Notes under the pieces: generated by a model
Seen by the model: only the letters and a program-made list of their open reading frames with translations
The model's database searches: none
Told to the model about the DNA's origin: nothing
Translations under genes and position numbers: made by a program
Source: Prochlorococcus sp. AG-670-O11
GTDB lineage: Bacteria > Cyanobacteriota > Cyanobacteriia > PCC-6307 > Cyanobiaceae
Length of the DNA stretch: 32,824 bases
Direction of reading: 5' to 3'
Assembly (NCBI GenBank): GCA_003211335.1
Contig: QCTA01000004.1
Coordinates: forward strand, 1-32,824
In this document: positions 25,815 to 32,824 of the stretch, one piece after another
Layout of the letters: each line of letters starts with the position of its first letter
Numbering within the stretch: position 1 is the stretch's first letter

Positions 25815-26273
25815 ATGACTTCAACTTTAAATACACTAAAATCGAACATTGGTTCAAGAAAGAAAAAATTAAGAAAAGGTAGGGGTATCGCAGCAGGTCA
25901 AGGAGCCTCCTGTGGTTTTGGTATGAGAGGGCAGAAATCTCGATCCGGCAGACCTACACGACCCGGGTTTGAAGGTGGTCAAATGCCTCTCTACAGAAGA
26001 GTTCCCAAATTAAAGCACTTTGAAATTATTAATCAAAAAAACTTTTCAATAGTTAATCTAAGTAAATTAAATGATTTTAAAGATAGTGAAATAGTCAATA
26101 TAGATTCACTTGTGAAAAAAAAGTTGTTATTCAAGCCGAAATTCCCACTTAAAATCTTAGGTAATGGAGAAGTTAAAGTAAAATTGAAAGTTCAAGCTCA
26201 TGCATTCACTAAAGTTGCTAAAGAAAAAATAGAAGCTGCAGGTGGATCTTGCGAAATTATTAATAATAAGTAA
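25815..26273 (+). CDS. rplO: 50S ribosomal protein L15
   Basis: Late-assembly 23S protein with a glycine- and arginine-rich N-terminal tail: [29 protein letters not shown] and [17 protein letters not shown]. The globular C-terminal domain carries [14 protein letters not shown] sequence [20 protein letters not shown]. It has 152 residues. It is followed by secY after a 30-nt gap. Confidence 0.97.
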   Translation: MTSTLNTLKSNIGSRKKKLRKGRGIAAGQGASCGFGMRGQKSRSGRPTRPGFEGGQMPLYRRVPKLKHFEIINQKNFSIVNLSKLNDFKDSEIVNIDSLVKKKLLFKPKFPLKILGNGEVKVKLKVQAHAFTKVAKEKIEAAGGSCEIINNK

Positions 26274-26303
26274 ATTTACTTATAAATTTAATTACACTTT
26301 CCG

Positions 26304-27623
26304 ATGTTAATTAACAAAAGTAGAAATCCTAGTGCTTCAGAAATAGGCACTCAATTATTTTTAAATAAAGAGTTAAGGAATCGAGTTTTAACAACTTTAG
26401 GTCTTTTACTTTTGGTACGAATGGGGATTTATATACCAATGCCTGGGATTGATAGAGTTGCTTTTAAAAGTTTTATTGATCAGGGTGGCCAACTAATTGG
26501 CTTTCTAGATATTTTTACCGGAGGAGGAATTTCAACCTTAGGAATATTTGCACTTGGAATTTTACCCTTTATTAATGCTTCAATTATTATTCAACTTTTG
26601 ACTGCTTCTTTACCTGTCCTTGAAGATTTGCAAAAAAATGAGGGTGAAGCGGGTAGAAGAAAAATTGCTCAGATAACTAGATATGTTTCTCTGGGATGGG
26701 GTTTTTTACAAAGTATCATATTTTCATTAATTCTTAGACAGTACGCAATCGAGGGTATAAGTGAGACAGCTTTTGTTTTGCAAACATCTATTGCCCTTGT
26801 GACAGGCTCAATGATTGTAATGTGGTTTAGTGAAATTATTACAGAGAAAGGTATAGGTCAAGGAGCCTCATTGGTGATCTTCTTAAATATTGTTGCAACT
26901 TTGCCAAAAGCTTTGAGTTCAACTATTGAAAAAGCACAAACTGGTGATCGAGGAGATGTTCTCGGTATAGCAGTTTTACTTGGAGTTTTTTTACTAACAA
27001 TTATAGGAATAATTTTTGTTCAAGAAGGAGCAAGACGTATACCCATTGTTAGTGCAAAAAGACAGATAGGTAATTCTTCAATACTTCCAACTAGACAAAG
27101 TTATCTGCCATTAAAGTTGAATGCTGGCGGAGTGATGCCAATTATCTTTGCATCTGCCTTGATATTTTTGCCAATAACGGTTGCAAATGTTACAGGCAAT
27201 CCAGTTCTGATTAAATTAGCTGGCAGTTTGAATCCAGGTTCTTCTAATCCATGGCCATATGCATTAACGTTTTTCGCTTTAATTTTAGGTTTTTCATACT
27301 TTTATGCTTCTCTGACCATTAATCCAGTAGATGTAGCATCTAATTTAAAAAAGGGGGGAGTTGCTATTCCTGGGGTAAGACCTGGTTCTAATACAGCAAA
27401 TTACTTGTCAGGTATTCAAAATAGGTTGACACTATTAGGAGGATTATTTTTAGGTTCGGTGGCAATAATCCCTGCGGCTGTAGAAAGAGCAACTAATGTT
27501 CAAACTTTTCAAGGTTTAGGGGCCACTTCTCTTTTAATTCTTGTAGGAGTTGCAATTGATACTGCTAAACAAATTCAAACTTATGTTATTTCTCAGAGGT
27601 ATGAGGGTTTAGTTAATAATTAA
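26304..27623 (+). CDS. secY: Protein translocase channel subunit SecY
   Basis: Central pore subunit of the Sec translocon in plasma and thylakoid membranes. The 439-residue protein shows ten predicted transmembrane helices. Signatures include [12 protein letters not shown], the plug region [22 protein letters not shown], the cytosolic loop EGARRIPI with conserved Arg, and [17 protein letters not shown]. Length is normal. The stop overlaps the adk start by one base (TAATG). Confidence 0.98.
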   Translation: MLINKSRNPSASEIGTQLFLNKELRNRVLTTLGLLLLVRMGIYIPMPGIDRVAFKSFIDQGGQLIGFLDIFTGGGISTLGIFALGILPFINASIIIQLLTASLPVLEDLQKNEGEAGRRKIAQITRYVSLGWGFLQSIIFSLILRQYAIEGISETAFVLQTSIALVTGSMIVMWFSEIITEKGIGQGASLVIFLNIVATLPKALSSTIEKAQTGDRGDVLGIAVLLGVFLLTIIGIIFVQEGARRIPIVSAKRQIGNSSILPTRQSYLPLKLNAGGVMPIIFASALIFLPITVANVTGNPVLIKLAGSLNPGSSNPWPYALTFFALILGFSYFYASLTINPVDVASNLKKGGVAIPGVRPGSNTANYLSGIQNRLTLLGGLFLGSVAIIPAAVERATNVQTFQGLGATSLLILVGVAIDTAKQIQTYVISQRYEGLVNN

Positions 27624-28171
27624 TGAAAAAACACATACTATTTTTAGGACCACCTGGAGCAGGTAAAGGAACTCAAGCTGCTCTCTTAAGTAAAGCCAAC
27701 ACTTATTTACATTTATCTACTGGAGAATTATTAAGAACAGAAATTGACTTGGATACTGATTTGGGTAAACAAGTAAAGGATATTATGAATAAGGGGGAAC
27801 TTGTAAGTGATCAATTAGTTTTAGAAATTGTTAAAAAGAATTTGGATAGAGATAATAAAGGTTGGATTTTAGATGGCTATCCTAGAAATTTGTCTCAAGT
27901 GCATTCTTTAAATGATGTCTTGTTGAATATAAATCAACCTTTAGAGGTTGTATTTTATTTAGATATACCAGATGAAGTTTTAATAGAACGTTTACTTGTA
28001 AGAGGAAGAAAAGATGATAATGAAGAAACTATTAAAACAAGATTAAAAATCTATAAGGAAACTACAGAGCCATTGATTGAATATTATAAAAATCTCTCTT
28101 TATTAGAATACATTAACGCTGATGGCGATCTAAAAATAATTTCTGCTGATATAAAACAAAAAATGGCTTGA
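27623..28171 (+). CDS. adk: Adenylate kinase, short-LID form
   Basis: Interconverts ATP + AMP and 2 ADP in the cytoplasm. The P-loop [10 protein letters not shown] lies at residues 9-18, followed by HLSTGELLR (AMP binding) and [10 protein letters not shown]. At 182 residues it is shorter than the E. coli enzyme (214) because the LID region after [12 protein letters not shown] is small and lacks zinc cysteines, as in other cyanobacterial adk genes. It is coupled to secY by a 1-nt overlap. Confidence 0.97.
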   Translation: MKKHILFLGPPGAGKGTQAALLSKANTYLHLSTGELLRTEIDLDTDLGKQVKDIMNKGELVSDQLVLEIVKKNLDRDNKGWILDGYPRNLSQVHSLNDVLLNINQPLEVVFYLDIPDEVLIERLLVRGRKDDNEETIKTRLKIYKETTEPLIEYYKNLSLLEYINADGDLKIISADIKQKMA

Positions 28172-28215
28172 TGATGATGTATAATAAAGAATTAACATTT
28201 TAGTGAGAAAACCTC

Positions 28216-28332
28216 ATGAAGGTTAGAGCCTCAGTAAAAAAAATGTGTGACAAATGTCGTGTTATTCGTAGACATGGCAGGGTAATGGTTATTTGTACCG
28301 CTAGCCCCAGACACAAACAGCGTCAAGGTTAA
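28216..28332 (+). CDS. rpmJ: 50S ribosomal protein L36
   Basis: Tiny zinc ribbon protein of 38 residues, [11 protein letters not shown] followed by [14 protein letters not shown] and ending RHKQRQG. The zinc ligands Cys11, Cys14, Cys27 and His33 are all kept, so this is the C+ (zinc-binding) form. It lies 44 nt after adk, where infA would be found in E. coli-like operons but is absent here. A hairpin overlaps its stop codon. Confidence 0.98.
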   Translation: MKVRASVKKMCDKCRVIRRHGRVMVICTASPRHKQRQG

Positions 28333-28341
28333 TCTTTGACG
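28321..28341 (+). promoter_or_regulatory. Stem-loop over rpmJ stop, upstream of rpsM
   Basis: CGTCAAGG (28321-28328), loop TTAAT, and CTTTGACG (28334-28341) give an 8-bp stem with one G-U pair. The rpmJ stop codon lies in the loop. No U tract follows, so it is not a normal terminator. It ends 36 nt before the rpsM GTG, the place where E. coli has the S4-binding alpha-operon leader. Confidence 0.45.
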
Positions 28342-28377
28342 AAAATAAATTAAAAACCTTTTACTAATTCGAAACAA

Positions 28378-28743
28378 GTGGCCAGGATTGCAGGAATAGA
28401 CATACCTCGTGAAAAACGAGTTGAAATTGCACTTACATACATCTATGGAATTGGTCTAACAAGATCAAAATTGATCCTCTCAAAAACAGGAGTTAATCCT
28501 GATATTCGTGTAAAAGACTTATCAGATAATGATGTACAAAAATTGAGAGGGGCTGCAGAAGATTTTACTGTAGAGGGTGATTTGCGTAGACAAGAGGGAA
28601 TGGCTTTAAAACGTTTGCAAGATATTGGTTGTGTTCGAGGCAGAAGACATAGAATGAGTCTGCCCGTAAGAGGACAAAGAACAAGAACTAATGCTAGAAC
28701 TAGAAGAGGCTCAAGAAAAACAGTTGCTGGAAGAAAAAAATAA
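28378..28743 (+). CDS. rpsM: 30S ribosomal protein S13
   Basis: S13 forms the head-to-50S bridge and contacts P-site tRNA. It uses a GTG start and reads [20 protein letters not shown], then [19 protein letters not shown] and [10 protein letters not shown]. It has 121 residues, normal. The start is preceded by the stem-loop over rpmJ and lacks a clear Shine-Dalgarno sequence. Confidence 0.98.
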   Translation: MARIAGIDIPREKRVEIALTYIYGIGLTRSKLILSKTGVNPDIRVKDLSDNDVQKLRGAAEDFTVEGDLRRQEGMALKRLQDIGCVRGRRHRMSLPVRGQRTRTNARTRRGSRKTVAGRKK

Positions 28744-28785
28744 ATTATTTTTAAACAGAAACTAAACTTATCTATCTAAATTGTT

Positions 28786-29178
28786 ATGGCAGCTCCAGTA
28801 AAAAAAACAGGCTCAAAGAAATCAAAGAAAAATGTGCCAAATGGTGTAGTGCATATTCAAAGTACCTTTAATAACACTATCGTATCTATTACTGATACTT
28901 CAGGTCATGTAATTTCTTGGTCTTCTGCAGGAGCTAGTGGATTTAAAGGTGCCCGAAAAGGAACACCATTTGCGGCTCAAACAGCTGCCGAAGCGGCAGC
29001 TAAAAGAGCGCTTGATCAAGGGATGAGACAAATAGAAGTATTAGTTAGAGGCCCTGGCTCAGGTAGGGAAACCGCCATAAGAGCTTTACAAGTTGCCGGT
29101 TTAGAAATAACTCTAATAAGAGATGTAACTCCATTACCTCATAATGGATGCAGAAGACCTAAACGTAGACGCGTTTAG
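28786..29178 (+). CDS. rpsK: 30S ribosomal protein S11
   Basis: Platform protein near the mRNA exit. Family stretches are [52 protein letters not shown] and the terminal [15 protein letters not shown]. It has 130 residues. The following gap to rpoA is C-rich. Confidence 0.98.
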   Translation: MAAPVKKTGSKKSKKNVPNGVVHIQSTFNNTIVSITDTSGHVISWSSAGASGFKGARKGTPFAAQTAAEAAAKRALDQGMRQIEVLVRGPGSGRETAIRALQVAGLEITLIRDVTPLPHNGCRRPKRRRV

Positions 29179-29224
29179 AACTAAACCATTTCCCCAACCC
29201 CCAAACTTTCAACCCTTTTTTTCC

Positions 29225-30163
29225 GTGTTGCAATACCAGATTGACAGAATTGATCATCAAATATCAGATGATCGCTCCCAAACAGGAACATTTTTAATTG
29301 GTCCTTTAGAAAGAGGACAAGCTACAACTCTCGGTAACTCTTTAAGAAGAGTGCTTATGGGAGGACTTGAAGGAAGTGCTGTTACTGCCGTTAGAATAGC
29401 AGGAATTAACCATGAATATGCAACTATCCCAGGAGTTAGAGAAGACGTTTTAGATATTCTTTTAAATTGTAAGCAACTTTCTATTAATAGTTCCAATCCA
29501 GAGCTTGAGATTGGAAGATTAGTTGTTAATGGTCCAATGGAAGTAAAGGCAAATGACATACAGTTTTCTTCTCAAGTTGAGATAGTTGATGGTGAAAAAC
29601 CTATTGCAACTATTCAAGATGGACATAATCTAGAGCTAGAAATTCATGTAGAAAGAGGTGTTGGCTATAGGCCTGTAGATCGCAGAAACCAAGAAACTAC
29701 ATCTATTGATTTGCTTCAAATCGATGCTGTTTTTATGCCTGTTAAGAGAGTTAATTTTACAATAGATGAAACTGCAGTTGCAGAAGGAGCAACTGGAAGA
29801 GAAAGATTAAAAATGGAAGTTGTAACAGATGGTTCAACGAGCCCTGATGATGCAATTGCAGAAGCAGCAAACCAGTTAATTGAACTTTTTCAGCCGCTAG
29901 CAACTGTTACAATGGTTGAAGAAATACCTGAAGAACCAGAACCTTCTCCTGAAGCTCAAATTCCATTAGAAGAACTAAACTTGTCCGTTAGAGCTTATAA
30001 TTGTTTGAAAAGAGCACAAGTCAATTCTGTTTCAGATTTGATGGGATTCAGTTACGAAGATCTTTTAGAAATTAAGAACTTCGGTTCGAAATCTGCAGAC
30101 GAGGTTATTGAAGCTCTTGAGCGAATAGGAATTTCAATTCCACAAAGCAGAACTTCTGTTTAA
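29225..30163 (+). CDS. rpoA: RNA polymerase alpha subunit
   Basis: Assembles beta and beta-prime and binds UP elements and regulators. I start it at GTG 29225, reading [12 protein letters not shown], giving 312 residues, the usual picocyanobacterial length. The in-frame ATG at 29144 lies inside rpsK and would add a non-conserved proline-rich stretch. The N-terminal dimerisation domain has [20 protein letters not shown], and the C-terminal domain has [20 protein letters not shown] and [16 protein letters not shown]. There is no SD before it; the 46-nt spacer is rich in C and T. Confidence 0.97.
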   Translation: MLQYQIDRIDHQISDDRSQTGTFLIGPLERGQATTLGNSLRRVLMGGLEGSAVTAVRIAGINHEYATIPGVREDVLDILLNCKQLSINSSNPELEIGRLVVNGPMEVKANDIQFSSQVEIVDGEKPIATIQDGHNLELEIHVERGVGYRPVDRRNQETTSIDLLQIDAVFMPVKRVNFTIDETAVAEGATGRERLKMEVVTDGSTSPDDAIAEAANQLIELFQPLATVTMVEEIPEEPEPSPEAQIPLEELNLSVRAYNCLKRAQVNSVSDLMGFSYEDLLEIKNFGSKSADEVIEALERIGISIPQSRTSV

Positions 30164-30178
30164 CAAACTTTTCAGATT

Positions 30179-30529
30179 ATGAGACATCAACTTAGAATTC
30201 CTCTTTTAAGTAAACCAGCTGATCAAAGAAAAGCTCTTCTTAGAGGTTTAACTACACAACTTATTAGAGAAGGTAGAGTAACAACTACCAAAGCAAGGGC
30301 TAAAGCGTTAAGAAATGAGGCAGAAAGAATGATCTCCTTAGCAAAGGAGGGTACCTTATCTGCCAGAAGAAGAGCTATTGGTTACATTTATGATAAAAAA
30401 TTAGTTCATTCACTATTCGATAAAGCTCAAGAAAGATATGGAGATAGAAATGGTGGTTATACAAGGATTGTTAGAACTGTTGCTAGAAAAGGAGATAATG
30501 CCCAAATGGCCATTATTGAACTTGTTTAA
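30179..30529 (+). CDS. rplQ: 50S ribosomal protein L17
   Basis: L17 lies near the tunnel exit. The 116-residue protein opens [20 protein letters not shown] and contains [20 protein letters not shown] and [10 protein letters not shown]. It follows rpoA by 15 nt, as in most bacteria, and precedes truA by 30 nt. Confidence 0.98.
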   Translation: MRHQLRIPLLSKPADQRKALLRGLTTQLIREGRVTTTKARAKALRNEAERMISLAKEGTLSARRRAIGYIYDKKLVHSLFDKAQERYGDRNGGYTRIVRTVARKGDNAQMAIIELV

Positions 30530-30559
30530 AAAAGAAAAATAAAACTTTAATAATAACTT

Positions 30560-31366
30560 TTGAAAAGAGTAGCTTTAGTTATCCAATACGACGGATCCTA
30601 TTATTCAGGTTGGCAAAGACAAAAAAATGCAATAAGTATTCAAGAGACAATAGAAAATTGCCTTTTTAAAATATCAAATCAAATTATAAAAGTATTTGCT
30701 TCAGGTAGAACAGATGCTGGAGTTCATGCATCTGGCCAAGTAGTTCATTTTGATATTGATTTTGTAATTCCCATTGATCGTTATGCAGACGTACTAAATA
30801 ATAGATTGCCTCAGACAATTAGAATATTAGAATCAGTAGAGGTAAAAAGTAGCTGGCATGCTTGCTATTCTGCAATTTATAGACATTATCGTTACGTAAT
30901 TAATAATAGTAGGATACCTAATTTGTTTTTAAATAAGTGGTCATGGCATAGATACCAAAATTATCTTGATGAGTTTTCAATGTCAAATGCCTTAGATGGA
31001 ATGATTGGAGAACATGATTTTTTTGCTTTTCAAAAGAGTGGAAGTAATAGATCAACTTCTGTAACAACAATAAAATATATAAAATTAGAAAGGTCTGAGG
31101 ATTTGATATTAATAGATATAAAAGCCACAGGATTTCTTTATGGAATGGTCCGTTCAATTGTGGGTCAACTTGTTTTAGTCGGAGAAAAGAAAATTACACC
31201 AGATATTTTTAAAGATAGATGGCTTTATAAAAAGAAACATGATGTTCGCGAATCAGCCCCAGCTAATGGCTTATGTTTTGTTAACTCAGTATATGAAGAA
31301 AATATTTTTAAAAGAATTAATAAAATTGATCTTTATCCGAAATTTGTAATTAGCGGTTACTCCTAG
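30560..31366 (+). CDS. truA: tRNA pseudouridine(38-40) synthase TruA
   Basis: Converts uridines 38-40 in the tRNA anticodon arm to pseudouridine. TTG start, MKRVALVIQYDGSYYSGWQR, then FASGRTDAGVHASGQVVHF with catalytic Asp52, and later FLYGMVRSIVGQLVLVG, both diagnostic. It has 268 residues, normal. It sits between rplQ and rplM as in many cyanobacteria. The 117 nt downstream probably hold a promoter for the next genes. Confidence 0.96.
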   Translation: MKRVALVIQYDGSYYSGWQRQKNAISIQETIENCLFKISNQIIKVFASGRTDAGVHASGQVVHFDIDFVIPIDRYADVLNNRLPQTIRILESVEVKSSWHACYSAIYRHYRYVINNSRIPNLFLNKWSWHRYQNYLDEFSMSNALDGMIGEHDFFAFQKSGSNRSTSVTTIKYIKLERSEDLILIDIKATGFLYGMVRSIVGQLVLVGEKKITPDIFKDRWLYKKKHDVRESAPANGLCFVNSVYEENIFKRINKIDLYPKFVISGYS

Positions 31367-31414
31367 TTATGATGATTCTGTATATCCAAAAAATATTTAG
31401 ATAATCAAAAATAA

Positions 31415-31444
31415 TTGTTTATTCCTCCATTAATAATGTAGAAT
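31415..31444 (+). promoter_or_regulatory. Possible sigma-70 promoter upstream of rplM
   Basis: TTGTTT (31415-31420), an 18-nt spacer, and TAGAAT (31439-31444) resemble -35 and -10 elements, about 40 nt before the rplM ATG. It sits in the 117-nt truA-rplM gap, the largest in the second half of the operon. AT-rich sequence makes false hits common. Confidence 0.35.
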
Positions 31445-31483
31445 TTAAGACTTAGATAAATTTATTCTGGTAAAATTTTATAA

Positions 31484-31915
31484 ATGAATAAAACTATTAC
31501 TCCCTCCATAGAGACTATTCAAAGGAATTGGTTTTTAGTTGATGCTAAGGATAAGACACTTGGTAGACTTTCTACAGAGATAGCTTCTGTCTTGAGAGGA
31601 AAAAATAAACCGACATTCACCCCTCATTTGGATACAGGTGACTTCGTTATTGTTGTTAATGCTGAAAAAGTAGACGTATCAGGCAAAAAAGCATCACAGA
31701 AATTATATAGAAGACACTCTGGTAGACCTGGAGGAATGAAAGTTGAAAAATTTGAATCTCTTAAAGAAAGAATTCCTGAGAGAATAATTGAGCAAGCCGT
31801 TAAAGGAATGCTTCCTCATAATTCATTGGGTAGACAGCAATTCAAGAAATTAAAAGTTTATAAAGGCTCAGATCATCCTCATGCGGCACAAAATCCTGTA
31901 TTATTAAATAATTAA
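31484..31915 (+). CDS. rplM: 50S ribosomal protein L13
   Basis: L13 is an early 23S assembly protein. The 143-residue sequence contains [47 protein letters not shown] and [19 protein letters not shown], all typical. It is followed by rpsI after 9 nt, the usual pairing. Confidence 0.98.
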   Translation: MNKTITPSIETIQRNWFLVDAKDKTLGRLSTEIASVLRGKNKPTFTPHLDTGDFVIVVNAEKVDVSGKKASQKLYRRHSGRPGGMKVEKFESLKERIPERIIEQAVKGMLPHNSLGRQQFKKLKVYKGSDHPHAAQNPVLLNN

Positions 31916-31924
31916 TTTACTGAA

Positions 31925-32335
31925 ATGAATAGTCAATTAAAAAACAAAGCGGTTTATTGGGGTACTGGAAGAAGAAAAACTTCTGTAGCTAGAGTACGTT
32001 TAATACCAGGAAATGGACAAATTAAAATAAATGGTCGTTCTGGTGATGATTACTTAAACTTTAACCCTTCACACATAAATTCAGTTAGAGCACCTTTACA
32101 AACTTTAGGTCTTGAAAATTCGTACGATATATTTGTAAATGTTTTTGGTGGTGGTTTAACAGGTCAGGCAGATGCAATTAAGCAGGGAGCAGCTAGGGCT
32201 CTTTGTGATTTATCACCTGATAACAGGAAGCCTTTAAAAACAGAAGGACATCTTAGTAGAGACCCTAGAGCGAAAGAAAGACGAAAATACGGACTTAAAA
32301 AAGCTAGAAAAGCTCCTCAATTCTCTAAACGTTAA
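31925..32335 (+). CDS. rpsI: 30S ribosomal protein S9
   Basis: S9's C-terminal tail touches P-site tRNA. The 136-residue protein has [39 protein letters not shown], and ends RKAPQFSKR, the conserved tail with terminal Lys-Arg. Follows rplM and precedes rpmE by 13 nt. Confidence 0.98.
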   Translation: MNSQLKNKAVYWGTGRRKTSVARVRLIPGNGQIKINGRSGDDYLNFNPSHINSVRAPLQTLGLENSYDIFVNVFGGGLTGQADAIKQGAARALCDLSPDNRKPLKTEGHLSRDPRAKERRKYGLKKARKAPQFSKR

Positions 32336-32348
32336 AACATTTTTTATT

Positions 32349-32600
32349 ATGCCTAAATCAGAAATTCATCCTAAATGGTATCCAGATGCAAAAGTTATTT
32401 GTAATGGAGAAGTTGTAATGACTACAGGCTCAACTAAGCCTGAATTACATGTTGATGTTTGGAGTGGTAATCATCCTTTCTTTACTGGAACACAAAAAAT
32501 TCTTGATACTGAAGGTAGAGTTGATAGATTTATGAAAAAATATGGAATGGGTTCTGCTGATTCAGCTACTTCAAAAGAAACAAAAGAATCAGATAAATAA
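32349..32600 (+). CDS. rpmE: 50S ribosomal protein L31, zinc-free form
   Basis: L31 helps bridge the subunits. The 83-residue protein reads KSEIHPKWYPDAKVICNGEV and HPFFTGTQKILDTEGRVDRF. Of the four zinc-binding cysteines in the C+ form, only one remains (Cys18); the second pair is replaced by VDVWSGNHPFF, so it is the C- form. The C-terminal tail is Ser/Glu/Lys rich. It lies between rpsI and prfA. Confidence 0.96.
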   Translation: MPKSEIHPKWYPDAKVICNGEVVMTTGSTKPELHVDVWSGNHPFFTGTQKILDTEGRVDRFMKKYGMGSADSATSKETKESDK

Positions 32601-32634
32601 AAATTTAAGAATCAAAAACTAAGTAAATTTTCAA

Positions 32635-32824
32635 TTGGAATACACAACATTAATTGCAAGGTTGAAAAATGCTTCAGAAAATTTTTTAAATTTGGAGACC
32701 CAGCTGGCTGATCCCGATATTGCAAATAATCCTAAAAAACTAGAATCAATAGCAAGAGAAAGATCTAAGTTAGAGCCTTTGGTTCTTGATTTTAATCAAT
32801 TGATTGATACAGATAAAGAAATTA
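32635..32824 (+). CDS. prfA: Peptide chain release factor 1, 3' end outside window
   Basis: The frame from TTG 32635 reads [20 protein letters not shown], then [20 protein letters not shown] and [13 protein letters not shown], the N-terminal helical domain of RF1. RF1 recognises UAA and UAG stop codons and releases the peptide. The PxT and GGQ motifs lie beyond the window. It is cut at the window edge with 63 codons visible, 34 nt after rpmE. TTG is chosen because no ATG or GTG precedes the conserved opening in this frame. Confidence 0.9.
   Translation, partial: MEYTTLIARLKNASENFLNLETQLADPDIANNPKKLESIARERSKLEPLVLDFNQLIDTDKEI

Noticed and set aside
28321..28341. rpmJ-end stem-loop considered as a rho-independent terminator
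   Set aside because: No U tract follows and the downstream genes belong to the same run.
29144..29224. Upstream ATG start for rpoA
   Set aside because: Lies within rpsK, adds a non-conserved proline-rich leader; MLQYQIDRI at GTG 29225 matches the family.
29257..29559. Minus-strand open frame of 100 codons inside rpoA
   Set aside because: Shadow of the alpha subunit gene.

Overview
The window looks like a piece of the chromosome of a high-light-adapted Prochlorococcus (marine picocyanobacterium). The evidence is a very AT-rich sequence (roughly 30% GC, judged by eye), tiny intergenic gaps, and cyanobacterial markers in a picocyanobacterial arrangement: ndhN, ldpA, a CAAD-domain thylakoid protein, a CrtD-type carotenoid desaturase, a DUF2839-type small membrane protein, and a ribosomal-protein operon lacking rpsJ, rpsN, rpmD and infA. 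I see no insertion sequence, prophage, integrase, CRISPR array or other mobile element. Most of the window is core genome.

Left part (1-17.3 kb), mixed housekeeping genes on both strands: ppc (its 5' end lies outside the window), a small GNAT-like protein, tRNA-Arg(CCG), recF, speD, larE, a tandem-duplicated cobO-like ATPase, a MoeB/ThiF-rhodanese fusion, a CAAD membrane protein, a fructosamine-kinase-like protein, a CrtD-like desaturase, tyrA, a degenerate DinG/XPD-type helicase relative, a DUF2839-type protein, recA, a HAD phosphatase, tRNA-Gln(TTG), ldpA and ndhN. Converging genes end within 1-15 bp of each other, and one diverging pair has start codons only 4 bp apart.

Right part (17.6-32.8 kb), one long co-directional run: rplC-rplD-rplW-rplB-rpsS-rplV-rpsC-rplP-rpmC-rpsQ-rplN-rplX-rplE-rpsH-rplF-rplR-rpsE-rplO-secY-adk-rpmJ-rpsM-rpsK-rpoA-rplQ-truA-rplM-rpsI-rpmE-prfA (prfA is cut by the window end). 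It encodes ribosomal proteins, the Sec channel, adenylate kinase, the RNA polymerase alpha subunit, a tRNA pseudouridine synthase and release factor 1. Many genes overlap by 1-4 nt and carry GGAGG-type ribosome binding sites, which suggests translational coupling.

The most notable observations are these. (1) recA and recF both lack a normal in-frame start for their conserved N-termini: recA is out of frame at an A7 run just after its ATG, and recF has an ATG-CTT-TAA context resembling the prfB +1 frameshift site. Either these are sequence errors or indels, or two recombination genes share unusual expression. (2) A perfect cyanobacterial-type LexA palindrome lies upstream of recA. (3) The DinG-like protein has lost its Walker A and helicase motif VI. 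(4) The CobO-like ATPase is an internal tandem duplication with two P-loops. (5) The MoeB homologue has lost its zinc cysteines. (6) Hairpins lie in the rplX-rplE and rpmJ-rpsM junctions, where E. coli has ribosomal-protein autoregulatory sites. I did not find a convincing new multi-gene system.
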